Shown here in pieces: positions 8,258 to 17,951 of a DNA stretch of 64,000 nucleotides. Position 1 is the stretch's first letter, and each line of letters begins with the position of its first letter. The DNA lies in the NCBI RefSeq assembly GCF_019711355.1, contig NZ_CP081297.1:1054001-1118000 (forward strand), in the 5' to 3' direction. The DNA comes from Qipengyuania psychrotolerans. Lineage in GTDB: Bacteria > Pseudomonadota > Alphaproteobacteria > Sphingomonadales > Sphingomonadaceae. Below the pieces are notes generated by a model that was given only the letters and a program-made list of their open reading frames with translations, did not search any database and was not told the DNA's origin. A program made the position numbers and the translations under genes.

Positions 8258-10441
8258 ATGGGGGCCATGCCCTTTTCGAACCTGTTTTCATCGCGCAAGG
8301 ACGCTGGCGGTCTCTCGGGACTGACCAATTTCGGCGCTGAAGACAAGCTGCGCATCGTCGACGAGATCGAGCAGAGCGGAGCGCTGGGTTTCTGGGCGAC
8401 CGATAAACAGGGCAATATCGCTTACCTGTCGCCTCCGATCGCACTTCGGTTGGGCATTGCGATGGACGAGGTAATAGGCACCGCTTTTCAAAAAATACTG
8501 ATCCCGATAGAGGGCGAAGCAGACGGGCGCTCGCTCGGCCTGAAGCTGAACACTCGCAAATCTTTTTCGAATCTGTCGGTTCAGGCAAAAGACCCGCGTA
8601 ACGATGCCGTGCTCAGCCTGTCGGGCAGGGCGCTCTATGACGAGCAGACCGAGTTCACTGGCTTTCGTGGCAGTGTTGTCGATATCACCGACGACTTCCG
8701 CGCAGAGGAAGAAGCAAACCGGCTCGCCAAGTTCGATTCCTTGACAGGCCTCGCCAATCGCCACCGCATGGAACAGCGCATCGATTCCACGCTCCATACG
8801 TTCTGCGCTGCAAAGCGCTCTGCTGCATTGATGATGCTCGACCTCGACCGCTTCAAGCAGGTGAACGATACCTTGGGCCACGCCGCCGGTGACCAGCTGC
8901 TGCAGCAGGTTGCGGACCGTCTTGGTAGCGCGGTCGCGGGACGCGGTGAAATCGGCCGGCTAGGCGGCGACGAATTCCAGGTCCTCATTCCCGACCTCGA
9001 CGATCGCGGCGAACTCGGCGAGATTGCCAAGAAGATCATCCAGATGTTGTCGCAGCCCTACTCGGTTGAAGAAGGTCGCTGCACGATCGGTTGTTCTGTC
9101 GGCATTGCAATCGCACCTTATGATGGCGTGCAGCGTGACGAACTGACCCGTGCCGCCGACCTTGCGCTTTATGCATCGAAGAATGGTGGCCGCGGCCAGT
9201 TTCGTTTCTACGGCGCTGATCTCGAACACGAAGCGAACCTGCGCAAGCGGATGGAAGAAGATCTCGCCGCTGCCATCGAGGCGGGCGACTTCGCTCTTGA
9301 ATACCAGCCAATCGTAGAACTTGGCAGCAACAAGGTGGTTGGCCTGGAAGCAAAGTATTCCTGGCAAGATGAAGATCGTGGCCGCGTGTCGCCCGATACC
9401 TTCCTGCCCATTGCTGAAGGCAGCCGCTTGATCATTCCCATCGGCGAATGGGCTTTGCGCAAAGCATGTGAAGACGCGGTTCAATGGCACGATTCGCTGC
9501 GGCTTTCGCTCAACATTTCTCCGGTCCAATTCGAAGCCAACGGGTTTTCCGAGATGGTGGAGAAAATTCTCGGAGAGACCGGTCTGGACCCATCCCGGCT
9601 CGAGATAGAACTCAATGAATCCGTTCTCTTGGGCGACGCGTCCAAGGTGGATGTAACGCTGAGCCACCTGTTCAAGCTGGGCGTCCGACTGACTCTGGAT
9701 CAATTCGGAACAGGAAAATCTTCGCTCGCGTATTTGCGCCGAGCGCCGTTCAACACCCTCAAAATTGGCGCGAATTTCTTTGAGCCGGTCATGGGCAACG
9801 ACCTCGGCGACATGGAACTGGTCCGCGCGGTAGTCGCGCTCGCCCATGCTCTTGGCATGGAAACAGCGGCTTCTGGCGTGCACGCCATGCCGCTGATGGA
9901 AGAGCTGCGTCATCTCAAGGTGAACCAGGTACAGGGCTTCGTTTTCTCGGATGCGATGCCGCAGGAAAGGGTCCTGGAGGAAATCGCCAATGGTGACTGG
10001 ATCCTCGAGCCTACCGATCAGGGCAATCAGCGCGCCAACCGCCGCACGGTATTCCGCCGCATCGGATTGATCCACGAAGATCACTACTACGATGTCACGC
10101 TTCGCAACCTGTCCCGTTCGGGGGCGATGATCGAGGGCATCGAGGACGTGCCGGTCGGAACAATGTTCGTCCTCGATTTTGGCGGCGGACAATTGGCGGT
10201 TTGCACGGTTCGCCGCACGATGGGCGACACCCAAGGCCTTGAATTCGAACAGGAGCTTGTGGACGATGGGGCAGGGGGCCTTTGCACCCGCCACCGCGTC
10301 AGCCCCTACGAACTCGCAGCTGCCGGTGCGCCGCTGGAAGCCTTGCCGGCGGGCAAACATGCGATGGCAAATGCACAGTCCGGAGCGCCTGCAAGCTACG
10401 CCAAGTTCAAGCTTTCCAAGAACGCGCCGGGGCAGAACTAA
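8258..10441 (+). CDS. PAS-GGDEF-degenerate EAL-PilZ protein, paralogue of the preceding gene
   Basis: A 727-residue protein with the same domain order as its upstream neighbour: PAS, GGDEF (RLGGDEFQ intact), EAL, PilZ. The EAL domain has lost key residues. EAL is EAK (GLEAKYSW), the catalytic DD is DQ (TLDQFGTGKSSL), the metal aspartate of KID is G (LKIGANFF), and the glutamate of AEGVET is S (ASGVHA). Phosphodiesterase activity is therefore unlikely; it is probably a cyclase or a ligand sensor. There is no RxxD inhibition site (GRGE). PilZ retains RTVFR and NLSRSG. The ATG at 8258 follows a GAGG site by 10 bases. Confidence 0.92.
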   Translation: MGAMPFSNLFSSRKDAGGLSGLTNFGAEDKLRIVDEIEQSGALGFWATDKQGNIAYLSPPIALRLGIAMDEVIGTAFQKILIPIEGEADGRSLGLKLNTRKSFSNLSVQAKDPRNDAVLSLSGRALYDEQTEFTGFRGSVVDITDDFRAEEEANRLAKFDSLTGLANRHRMEQRIDSTLHTFCAAKRSAALMMLDLDRFKQVNDTLGHAAGDQLLQQVADRLGSAVAGRGEIGRLGGDEFQVLIPDLDDRGELGEIAKKIIQMLSQPYSVEEGRCTIGCSVGIAIAPYDGVQRDELTRAADLALYASKNGGRGQFRFYGADLEHEANLRKRMEEDLAAAIEAGDFALEYQPIVELGSNKVVGLEAKYSWQDEDRGRVSPDTFLPIAEGSRLIIPIGEWALRKACEDAVQWHDSLRLSLNISPVQFEANGFSEMVEKILGETGLDPSRLEIELNESVLLGDASKVDVTLSHLFKLGVRLTLDQFGTGKSSLAYLRRAPFNTLKIGANFFEPVMGNDLGDMELVRAVVALAHALGMETAASGVHAMPLMEELRHLKVNQVQGFVFSDAMPQERVLEEIANGDWILEPTDQGNQRANRRTVFRRIGLIHEDHYYDVTLRNLSRSGAMIEGIEDVPVGTMFVLDFGGGQLAVCTVRRTMGDTQGLEFEQELVDDGAGGLCTRHRVSPYELAAAGAPLEALPAGKHAMANAQSGAPASYAKFKLSKNAPGQN

Positions 10442-10509
10442 TCCCGCGTTTCGGCGGAGACGCGATTACGGCTGACACGGCAGTTTTGCGGCGCTAAAGG
10501 CGCTTTGCA

Positions 10510-12327
10510 ATGACTGACCTTTCCAAGATCCGCAACTTTTCCATTATCGCGCATATTGACCACGGCAAGTCCACGCTTGCTGACCGGCTGATCCAGCAAT
10601 GCGGCGGGCTGACCGAGCGTGAGATGTCCGAGCAAGTCCTTGATAACATGGACATCGAGAAAGAGCGCGGCATCACCATCAAGGCGCAGACCGTGCGCCT
10701 CAATTACACCGCCAAGGACGGCGAAACCTATGAGCTTAACCTCATGGACACGCCTGGCCATGTCGACTTCGCCTACGAAGTCAGCCGCAGCCTCGCCGCG
10801 TGCGAAGGCGCGCTGCTGGTCGTTGACGCTGCCCAGGGCGTAGAGGCGCAGACCCTCGCCAATGTCTACCAGTCGATCGAGCACGATCACGAAATCGTCC
10901 CTGTCATCAACAAGATCGACCTTCCCGCCGCAGAACCCGACATGGTCCGCAAGGAGATCGAGGATATCATCGGCCTCGATGCGTCGGACGCCGTCCTCAC
11001 CTCCGCCAAATCCGGCATCGGCATTGAAGACACGCTCGAAGCGCTGGTCAAACGCATCCCACCGCCCAAGGGTGAGCGCGACGCGCCGCTGAAAGCCATG
11101 CTGGTCGACAGCTGGTACGATCCCTACCTCGGCGTGGTCATCCTCGTCCGGGTGATCGACGGGGTCATCAAGAAGGGCCTCAACGTCAAATTCATGCAGG
11201 GCGGCACCCAGCATTTGATCGACCGCGTGGGCTGTTTCACGCCGAAGCGTGTCGAGCTGCCGGAACTCGGCCCGGGCGAGATCGGCTTCATCACCGCGCA
11301 GATCAAGGAAGTCGAACAGGCCAAGGTCGGCGACACAATCACCACGCTCAAGGGCGGGGCGGAAAAGGCGCTGCCGGGCTACAAGGAAGTCCAGCCGGTG
11401 GTCTTCTGCGGCCTGTTCCCGGTCGACGCGGCAGACTTCGAAAAACTGCGCGACAGCATCGGCAAGCTGCGCCTAAATGACGCCAGCTTTACCTTCGAAA
11501 CGGAAAGCAGCGCCGCGCTCGGCTTCGGCTTTCGCGCAGGCTTCCTCGGCCTGCTGCACCTCGAGATCATCCAGGAACGCCTGACCCGCGAATATGATCT
11601 GGACCTGATCACCACCGCACCGTCGGTGGTCTACCGCATCCAGCTCAACAAATCGCGGACCGATCCGGCGCAGGAAATGATGCTGCACAACCCCGCCGAT
11701 TATCCCGATCCCAGCCGGATCGAACAGATCGACGAACCGTGGATCAAGGCAGTCATCTACACGCCCGACGAATACCTCGGCTCCATCCTGAAACTGTGCC
11801 AGGACCGGCGCGGTATCCAGGTGGACCTGACCTATGTCGGCGGCCGCGCACAGGTGACTTACGAGCTGCCGCTGAACGAAGTGGTGTTCGATTTCTACGA
11901 CCGCCTCAAATCCATCAGCCGCGGCTATGCCAGCTTCGACTACGAACAGATCGGGCTGCGTCAGGGCGATCTGGTGAAGATGAGCATCCTGGTGAACAAC
12001 GAACCGGTCGATGCGCTGTCCATGATCGTCCACCGTGATGTGGCCGAGGCGCGTGGACGCGGCATGTGCGAACGGCTGAAGGACCTGATCCCGCGCCATC
12101 TGTTCAAGGTGCCGATCCAAGCGGCCATCGGGGGCAAGGTTATCGCCCGCGAAACCATCGCCGCCATGCGCAAGGATGTGACCGCCAAATGTTACGGCGG
12201 CGACATCAGCCGCAAGAAAAAGCTGCTGGAAAAGCAGAAAAAGGGTAAGGCCAAAATGCGCGAGTACGGCAACGTCAGCATTCCGCAGGAAGCGTTCATC
12301 GCTGCACTGCGGATGGGCGACGAATAA
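10510..12327 (+). CDS. lepA: Elongation factor 4 (LepA GTPase)
   Basis: A 605-residue translational GTPase. G1 is in [15 protein letters not shown]3 is DTPGHVDF and G4 is NKID. The C-terminus has the LepA-specific arginine/lysine-rich end ([20 protein letters not shown]), which separates it from EF-G. LepA acts on ribosomes at initiation or during stalled translocation. The length matches the family exactly. It starts 68 bases after the second GGDEF-EAL gene on the same strand. Confidence 0.98.
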   Translation: MTDLSKIRNFSIIAHIDHGKSTLADRLIQQCGGLTEREMSEQVLDNMDIEKERGITIKAQTVRLNYTAKDGETYELNLMDTPGHVDFAYEVSRSLAACEGALLVVDAAQGVEAQTLANVYQSIEHDHEIVPVINKIDLPAAEPDMVRKEIEDIIGLDASDAVLTSAKSGIGIEDTLEALVKRIPPPKGERDAPLKAMLVDSWYDPYLGVVILVRVIDGVIKKGLNVKFMQGGTQHLIDRVGCFTPKRVELPELGPGEIGFITAQIKEVEQAKVGDTITTLKGGAEKALPGYKEVQPVVFCGLFPVDAADFEKLRDSIGKLRLNDASFTFETESSAALGFGFRAGFLGLLHLEIIQERLTREYDLDLITTAPSVVYRIQLNKSRTDPAQEMMLHNPADYPDPSRIEQIDEPWIKAVIYTPDEYLGSILKLCQDRRGIQVDLTYVGGRAQVTYELPLNEVVFDFYDRLKSISRGYASFDYEQIGLRQGDLVKMSILVNNEPVDALSMIVHRDVAEARGRGMCERLKDLIPRHLFKVPIQAAIGGKVIARETIAAMRKDVTAKCYGGDISRKKKLLEKQKKGKAKMREYGNVSIPQEAFIAALRMGDE

Positions 12328-12352
12328 ACCGCCTGCTTCCGCTTGCTATTTT

Positions 12353-12401
12353 CGGGGCGCCCGCCGCCCCGCCATACCATTCCAGCCGGACCGGATCCGG
12401 C
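12353..12401 (+). other. Tandem hairpins between lepA and the DUF6481 gene
   Basis: Two GC-rich stem-loops follow each other: CGGGGCG/CGCCCCG (12353-12371, loop of 5) and GCCGGA/TCCGGC (12385-12401, loop of 5). Neither is followed by a T-run, so they are more likely RNA-stability or Rho-associated structures than strong intrinsic terminators. Confidence 0.4.
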
Positions 12402-12425
12402 CAACCAGAAACGAATTGAGTAAAC

Positions 12426-12758
12426 ATGGCTTCTTTCAAGCAACCCACATTTCAGGAACGCACCGCACTTGCCGAAAAGGCCCGCGAGAAAGCCCTGAAG
12501 AAAATGGCCGCCAAGGCCAAGGCACCCGTCGATCCGGAACTGGCCGAGAAGCGCAAGGCCGCACTGGCCGCCAAGGAAGCCGCCGCCGCCGAAAAGAGCG
12601 CCGCGCGCCGCGAAGCCATCGCCAAGGCGAAGGAAGAGAAACTGGCCGCCGCCAAGGCGAAAGCCGAAGCCGACGCCATTCCGGAGCCGACCGAAGCAGA
12701 ACTCAAGGCTGCGCGCGATGCGAAGTATGCTGCGCGGAAGAAGCGGAAGAAGGGCTGA
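12426..12758 (+). CDS. DUF6481 family protein, small lysine/alanine-rich
   Basis: A 110-residue, highly charged protein made mostly of Ala, Lys and Glu. It is probably one long helix from about residue 10 to 100, ending in RKKRKKG. The N-terminus MASFKQPTFQERTALAEKA matches the sphingomonad DUF6481 family as I know it. Its function is unknown; the composition suggests RNA or DNA contact. It follows lepA by 98 bases and ends 2 bases before the stop of the convergent restriction gene. Low-complexity composition makes homology beyond close relatives hard to judge. Confidence 0.8.
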   Translation: MASFKQPTFQERTALAEKAREKALKKMAAKAKAPVDPELAEKRKAALAAKEAAAAEKSAARREAIAKAKEEKLAAAKAKAEADAIPEPTEAELKAARDAKYAARKKRKKG

Positions 12759-12760
12759 AC

Positions 12761-15556
12761 CTAGCCCTTTCTGCTAGCGCGCTTGCGCGCAGTGCGCTTG
12801 TTTTGCTTTGGCGCGTCGGAGAGAGGGTTCACCAATTTCTCGTAGAGGCCGAACAGGTGCTCCACCCGGTCGCGGTCGCTTTCGAAGGGTGCGCGGCGAT
12901 AGAGCCGGTCGACCGCTGTATCGAGCGCGGCATGCGCCTTACGCAGATTGGCGGGCATGGTGTCGGGATCGTAGAGATCGGCAAGGCTGGAGGTTGGATG
13001 CTCCTCGCGCGCGTCGAGTACGGCTTGGGCAAGCTCTTCGATTCTTTCGCGCTGGGCAGGCGAGGCTTCGGGCCAGGGGAAGGTGTTGTAAACGAGGCCG
13101 ATTGAGTAGCGGTATCGGCTTTCGAGGCGGCCTCCCACATGACTGAGCCAAGCCATATTGGTCCGGCTGGTAAGAATAGCGAAATCGTAGAGTGTCGCGT
13201 CTTCGAAAGTTTGCACGAGGTTGGAAGGAAGTGTGGGAGCATCGAGCCAACCAATCGGAACGTAATCCCTTCGCTCGGAGCTGACCTCTGGAAATACTAG
13301 AAACTTGTCCTTCGGAATCGTAGAAACTTCGAACTCCGTTGGAAATTTTGCCAACTTTTTTGTAGCTGCTTTTTTACTCGTTGCCCTAAATTCGCTGACG
13401 CGACGCAACCGCTCGACTACGGATGACATCCTGCGAATTTCGGCAGGGGAAGCCGAAGACAACGACAAAATCCAGCGATTTGAATTATGTATATATTCGC
13501 GAGACCCGACCAAGGGGACTAAGTATGTTGCCGCTGCTGGCTCATTGGCGAGAAAATCGGCTTTCTCATTGTTGTTAAAAATGAGGTGTCCACCATCGAC
13601 AATCTTGCTTCCCATTCTCATAGCTTTTGGGGCCGACAGCGGCTTACGCGTATCTTTGACTACAAGATGTCGATCCGACGCACCCTTCGCATCAAACAAA
13701 TACGTCGTCAGCGCCGAATGCCGACTTTCGACAGGGTCGGCCTTGATATCCGGATAACTGAAGAGCCGTTTTTCCTTTGGCTCGAAATTTCTGTGCGTTA
13801 GGCCAACGATCACCACATGCACATGCGCTTTACCGCGCGCCTCGCTGAACCAGTTGAAGGTCCGGTGCGCGAACGCGATTTCCAACCCATAGCGGTCGAA
13901 CAGGACCGGCCATAGCTGTGCTACCTGTTCGCCCTGCGTTATAGAGTTGGTGGAAACGAAAGAAATGCGGATGCGGTTATTCTCTTGAAGGTACGCGCCC
14001 GCTTTCAAGAACCAAGCCGCCACATAGTCCAGCGATCCGGCTCGCCCATTGGGCGCATCAATGATGCGCGCCATTTGTGCGCGCTGCGCCTTGGACTGAT
14101 AGCTTTGTCCCACAAAAGGCGGGTTCCCCATCACGAAGCTGCATTTCTCTGCCGGAAGCACATCGTTCCAGTCCAACTCAAGCGCGTCGCCATGGCAGAT
14201 CGTCGCGCCGCCGGACAGCGGGATGCGGGCGTAGTTGAGGCGGAAAGCTTCGTTGATTTCGTTATTCGCGATATGGTCGGCCATCCACATGGCGACCTCG
14301 GCGATCATCGCCGGAAATTCCTCGTATTCGATGCCGAAGAACTGGTCGACCGTGACGCGGGTCATCAGCTCCGCATCTATTCGCTGATTGCCATAGAGTT
14401 CCTGGAGACATTCCAGTTCCAGCCGCCGCACCTCGCGATAGGCGATGACGAGGAAGTTGCCGCAGCCGCAAGCCGGATCGAGGAAGCGCATACGAGACAG
14501 CCGCGCCTGAAATTCCAGCAGCAGCTTTTCCTTGGCCGTCTTGCGTGCCTTCAGCGCTTCCAGTTCCTCGCGAAGATCGTCGAGGAACAGCGGGCCGATG
14601 ACCTTCAGGATATTCTCTTCGCTGGTGTAGTGCGCGCCTTTCGCCCGGCGTTCCTTCGCGTCCATGACGCTCTGGAAAAGACTGCCGAAAATGGCCGGGC
14701 TGACCGCTGACCAGTCGTGACGGCAGGCATCGAGCAAATCCTCGCGCATCTTGGCATCGAAAATCGGGGTGCGCAGGTTCTCCCGGAAGAGCCGCCCATT
14801 GACATAGGGAAAGGCCGAAAGCTCGCCCGAGAGATTAGCTTGCCGCTGGTCTTCGGGAGTGTCGAGCACTTCGAACAATTCGTTGATGACGCGCCCGACA
14901 TTGCTGCCGTCAGGTAGCGTGTCGTTCTCGATCAGTTGGAGGAAGATGTCCTTCGGCTGGAAGATGCCGGTGTCGTCGGCGAACATGCAGAACAGCAGCC
15001 GCACGAGGAAGCGTTCCAGATCGTGGCCGGTGTAATTATTGTCTTCTAGCGCATCGTGGATGCGGCCCATGAGTTCGGCCGCCTTAATGGTGACCGTTTC
15101 CTGACGCTCAAAACTGACCTTCCTGCCGAGCATGAAATCGAAGGCGGTAACGTGCTTATGCAGGTCGGCCAGCCGGAACCTAAGCTCCTTGCCGCTTTCC
15201 AGATCGAGGAGGTTCCAACGCTGGAAATCGCAGGTCAGTATCCAACGGGGTTGTTCGGTTGGGTGGACACCGTTCAGGTAATCGAGCGCTTGGCCTTGTG
15301 CTCGATCCAGTCTCAGTCCGGCGCTTTTCTGTTCAATCAGAAGTGTGCGGGGCCAGAACAGGTCGATGAAGCCCTGTTTGTTTTCGATCAGCTTTACGCG
15401 CTGTTCGTAGACCGCAACCTGACGTCGTTTGATGCCGAAGACTTCGAAAAAGTCATTGTAAAAGCTCTGAGTCTCGCCCTTTTCGTAGTGGGCGTCATCC
15501 CATTCTTCGCTGAAGGCTTTGGCGCGCCGCGCGATTTCGTCCCATCCCAGTCTCAT
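12761..15556 (-). CDS. MmeI-family (type IIL) restriction-modification enzyme
   Basis: A 931-residue single-chain enzyme. At the N-terminus, D65 is followed after nine residues by E75-Q-K77 (D-X9-ExK), the nuclease signature and spacing of MmeI. A helical spacer follows, then an N6-adenine methyltransferase with motif I FLDPACGCGNFL near residue 358 and motif IV GNPPF near 477. Residues about 585-765 should be the target-recognition domain. The C-terminus is basic (RKRASRKG). One polypeptide would both cut and methylate, defending against foreign DNA. No separate methylase or specificity gene is nearby. The recognition-domain DNA (about 13.26-13.8 kb) is visibly more AT-rich than its surroundings, suggesting transfer or domain exchange. 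Confidence 0.88.
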   Translation of the reverse strand: MRLGWDEIARRAKAFSEEWDDAHYEKGETQSFYNDFFEVFGIKRRQVAVYEQRVKLIENKQGFIDLFWPRTLLIEQKSAGLRLDRAQGQALDYLNGVHPTEQPRWILTCDFQRWNLLDLESGKELRFRLADLHKHVTAFDFMLGRKVSFERQETVTIKAAELMGRIHDALEDNNYTGHDLERFLVRLLFCMFADDTGIFQPKDIFLQLIENDTLPDGSNVGRVINELFEVLDTPEDQRQANLSGELSAFPYVNGRLFRENLRTPIFDAKMREDLLDACRHDWSAVSPAIFGSLFQSVMDAKERRAKGAHYTSEENILKVIGPLFLDDLREELEALKARKTAKEKLLLEFQARLSRMRFLDPACGCGNFLVIAYREVRRLELECLQELYGNQRIDAELMTRVTVDQFFGIEYEEFPAMIAEVAMWMADHIANNEINEAFRLNYARIPLSGGATICHGDALELDWNDVLPAEKCSFVMGNPPFVGQSYQSKAQRAQMARIIDAPNGRAGSLDYVAAWFLKAGAYLQENNRIRISFVSTNSITQGEQVAQLWPVLFDRYGLEIAFAHRTFNWFSEARGKAHVHVVIVGLTHRNFEPKEKRLFSYPDIKADPVESRHSALTTYLFDAKGASDRHLVVKDTRKPLSAPKAMRMGSKIVDGGHLIFNNNEKADFLANEPAAATYLVPLVGSREYIHNSNRWILSLSSASPAEIRRMSSVVERLRRVSEFRATSKKAATKKLAKFPTEFEVSTIPKDKFLVFPEVSSERRDYVPIGWLDAPTLPSNLVQTFEDATLYDFAILTSRTNMAWLSHVGGRLESRYRYSIGLVYNTFPWPEASPAQRERIEELAQAVLDAREEHPTSSLADLYDPDTMPANLRKAHAALDTAVDRLYRRAPFESDRDRVEHLFGLYEKLVNPLSDAPKQNKRTARKRASRKG

Positions 15557-15611
15557 GCTCGATCTATCGAATTAAGTGCGAGGAATAACAAGACGTTTTC
15601 AAACCTTATAC

Positions 15612-16460
15612 CTAATCCCACCCCTCATCCTTGAGGTCCCGCCACTTCGGGTTCTCCTGCGGCTCATCCAGTTTCGGCAGCGGGCCCTTGCGCCAGCCGG
15701 GCGGGGGTAGGAGCCTGGACTCGTCCTCCTCCTCCTGCGCGCGGGGCGAGGACTTGGCGTTCAGCGGGTGGGCCGGGTCTTCCCACCATTTGTATTCCTC
15801 CTCCCTGTCCAGATCGGCGAGGCGGCGGTATTCGGCGTAGGCGGCGCGGGTGCGGGGGCTCATGTGGTCCAGCTGGCGTTTGCGCATCGCGGTCAGCTTG
15901 GCGTCGATGGAGGCATAGGTGGCATCCTCACGCTCGCCGGCGGTGGCGCGGCGTTCGGCCTCCCATTCCTTGCGCGCTTCTTCCAGCCAGCCTTTCTTCA
16001 GCCGCTCGACCTCCATCTTGCCGATCGCGTTCATGCACTTGGCCCGCCCTTCGGCAAAGCGATCGGAGGCGCGGTTTCTCAGCATGAACATGAGCAGGCG
16101 GTCGTTATAGGAGGTGCGCGTGCCGACCAGCTGGCCATAGGAATACACGGGCACCTCCACCCCGTTCAGCGCGCGGTCCATCGCCACGTCCTCGACCCGC
16201 TGCATGCCGAGATCGAGCGCGGCTTCCCATGCCTTGCGGAAGCTGTCCGCCCCGGGCTGGCGGCGCAGGAGATAGGCGCCGTGCGTGCTGCGGCGGACCA
16301 TGCGGCAGGCAGAAGTCACGCTGCCGGTATCCGCCAGCGCCTCGATAAAGGCGCGCTGGACATGGGGTTTCCAGCCGTTGCTACGATCCTTGAGCCGGGG
16401 AACCGGGGTAAAGGCGGGCAGGGTGGTGCGGGGCGAAGGTGTGCGGGGTGTGTCGTCCAT
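15612..16460 (-). CDS. Uncharacterised protein with terminase-small-subunit-like N-terminus
   Basis: 282 residues. Residues 28-90 (GWKPHVQRAFIEALADTGSV, then SACRMV, YLLRR, and FRKAWEAAL) read like the helix-turn-helix of phage terminase small subunits and related sphingomonad proteins. The middle (130-215) is highly charged and helical, and the C-terminus is proline-rich and acidic. No large terminase or other phage gene is near, so it is probably a chromosomal protein that has kept this DNA-binding fold. It lies 55 bases upstream of the restriction gene on the same strand. The function is unknown. Confidence 0.6.
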   Translation of the reverse strand: MDDTPRTPSPRTTLPAFTPVPRLKDRSNGWKPHVQRAFIEALADTGSVTSACRMVRRSTHGAYLLRRQPGADSFRKAWEAALDLGMQRVEDVAMDRALNGVEVPVYSYGQLVGTRTSYNDRLLMFMLRNRASDRFAEGRAKCMNAIGKMEVERLKKGWLEEARKEWEAERRATAGEREDATYASIDAKLTAMRKRQLDHMSPRTRAAYAEYRRLADLDREEEYKWWEDPAHPLNAKSSPRAQEEEDESRLLPPPGWRKGPLPKLDEPQENPKWRDLKDEGWD

Positions 16461-16530
16461 CAGCGAGGATGGAGCAGAAACGGGCGGAGTAGGAAACCGG
16501 GGCGGGTCGGCAGGAGCCCGGGCGGGAGGC

Positions 16531-17874
16531 CTAGGCTGCGATGTCCTTGAGGAAATCGTTCACCGCTGCATCGAGCTTCAGCAGCTGCTCGTTCACGCTC
16601 GAGAAGGCGTCTTCGACGTTGTTGGCCTGACTGTCGACCTGCTCGGCCGAACTGCGGATCGAGGACACGGTGTCTGCCATGGCGCGGGCAGTCATCGCGG
16701 TTTCGTCGATCATGCTGGCAATAGTGGTCACCTGGCCCGACTGATCTTCCATCGTGATTTCGAAATTGGCGGTGGAAGATGACACTTGGCCGATGCTCTG
16801 CGCGATCGCGATGTTGGCATCGACGGTGCGACTGCCCGATGACTGGATACCGGCAACCTGGCGCACGATTTCGTCGGTAGCTTTCTCGGTCTGGCGGGCG
16901 AGCGCTTTAACCTCCTCGGCGACAACCGCGAACCCGCGCCCTGCAGCGCCTGCGTGAGCCGCCTCGATCGTGGCGTTAAGGGCGAGCATGCGGGTGAGGT
17001 CCGCCAGATCGCGGATCATTTTCACAACTGTCTCAATCTCGGAGGTGTGCTGGCTGAGGGCGGCAATGACTGCGCTGGCGCTGTCCGCTTCGCGCGCGGC
17101 GTCGGTCGAGACACGGCTGATCTCGCTGACCGACTGGCGGGTGGTGTCGATGCTGTGCACCAGCGTAGCGGATTCCTTCGCGGCGTTGTTCATGACCTGC
17201 GCGGATTGTTCAGCTGCCGAGGCGATTTCTGCTGCATCTACTACCAGCTGGCGAGTAGAATCCTTGGCCCGGCCGGCCATCAGGCTGATTGCGCTACTGC
17301 GCTTCGTGGTTTCGGATACGAGCTCCGCGATTGTGGAGCGGAATTGTTGCGCGATCTTCTCGCGCCGTTCGGCTTCGCGGTGCATCGAGATGCGGTTGAC
17401 CCGTGCGACAGCCAGCTCACAAGCCATGTGATTGACGGCACCAAGTATCGCGAGGCGACTGGCGCGCTCTGCGCTGTCTGCAGCTTTCTCGCTCGCAATG
17501 CCGGCTGCGCGTGCGAAGCAATCCTGCATCATTGCAATTACGACATATGGCTGAGCATCGTTTTCGGTGATCCAGCTGCCGACACTTGCAGCAACGCGCA
17601 TCCAGTTGTTGTCAATTGGCCTGCCAAGGTGAACGATCATGCACTCATGAAATGCACTAACCGTGGCTGCCACATCGCAACCTGCAGATACCTGTCCAGC
17701 GACGATGGCTTTCAGCAGCCGCGGCTCGACGACCTCCATCACCCAATCGAGGCGGGGTTCGACCTCGGTCCAGATCTGTTCGAGCAGGCGCAGCGCATCA
17801 GGGGTGCAGCCGAAGACTTCAAGCCGCTCCTCAACGTGGATTGACGCGCTCTTTCCCCTGGCCTGATCAGACAT
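16531..17874 (-). CDS. Soluble methyl-accepting chemotaxis-type protein with globin-like sensor
   Basis: 447 residues with no membrane segment. Residues about 15-165 resemble the globin-coupled sensor of HemAT (…RPIDNNWMR… and QPYVVIAM at the expected spacing). The signalling half (200-447) has the canonical hairpin [20 protein letters not shown] and [18 protein letters not shown], which contacts CheA/CheW. Aligned from memory with HemAT, the proximal heme histidine is replaced by isoleucine, so the sensor may not bind heme. There is no C-terminal CheR-tethering pentapeptide. The ATG at 17874 has a GGAG site 5 bases upstream; a GTG at 17886 is less likely. No other che genes are in the window. 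Confidence 0.85.
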   Translation of the reverse strand: MSDQARGKSASIHVEERLEVFGCTPDALRLLEQIWTEVEPRLDWVMEVVEPRLLKAIVAGQVSAGCDVAATVSAFHECMIVHLGRPIDNNWMRVAASVGSWITENDAQPYVVIAMMQDCFARAAGIASEKAADSAERASRLAILGAVNHMACELAVARVNRISMHREAERREKIAQQFRSTIAELVSETTKRSSAISLMAGRAKDSTRQLVVDAAEIASAAEQSAQVMNNAAKESATLVHSIDTTRQSVSEISRVSTDAAREADSASAVIAALSQHTSEIETVVKMIRDLADLTRMLALNATIEAAHAGAAGRGFAVVAEEVKALARQTEKATDEIVRQVAGIQSSGSRTVDANIAIAQSIGQVSSSTANFEITMEDQSGQVTTIASMIDETAMTARAMADTVSSIRSSAEQVDSQANNVEDAFSSVNEQLLKLDAAVNDFLKDIAA

Positions 17875-17951
17875 TCGCACTCCCACTCAAAGCTGTAATG
17901 AGCGGGATACGCTAGGGAATTTACATTGTGGTTAACGCCTCGTAGCGGCCT

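Noticed and set aside
8960..10360. 466-codon open frame on the minus strand inside the second GGDEF-EAL gene
   Set aside because: It is the antisense shadow of a clearly conserved protein, shows no recognisable domain, and such long antisense frames are common in GC-rich DNA.
12416..13105. 229-codon plus-strand frame running from the DUF6481 gene into the restriction gene
   Set aside because: It is in another frame of the DUF6481 gene and antisense to the restriction gene; low-complexity Arg/Gly sequence.
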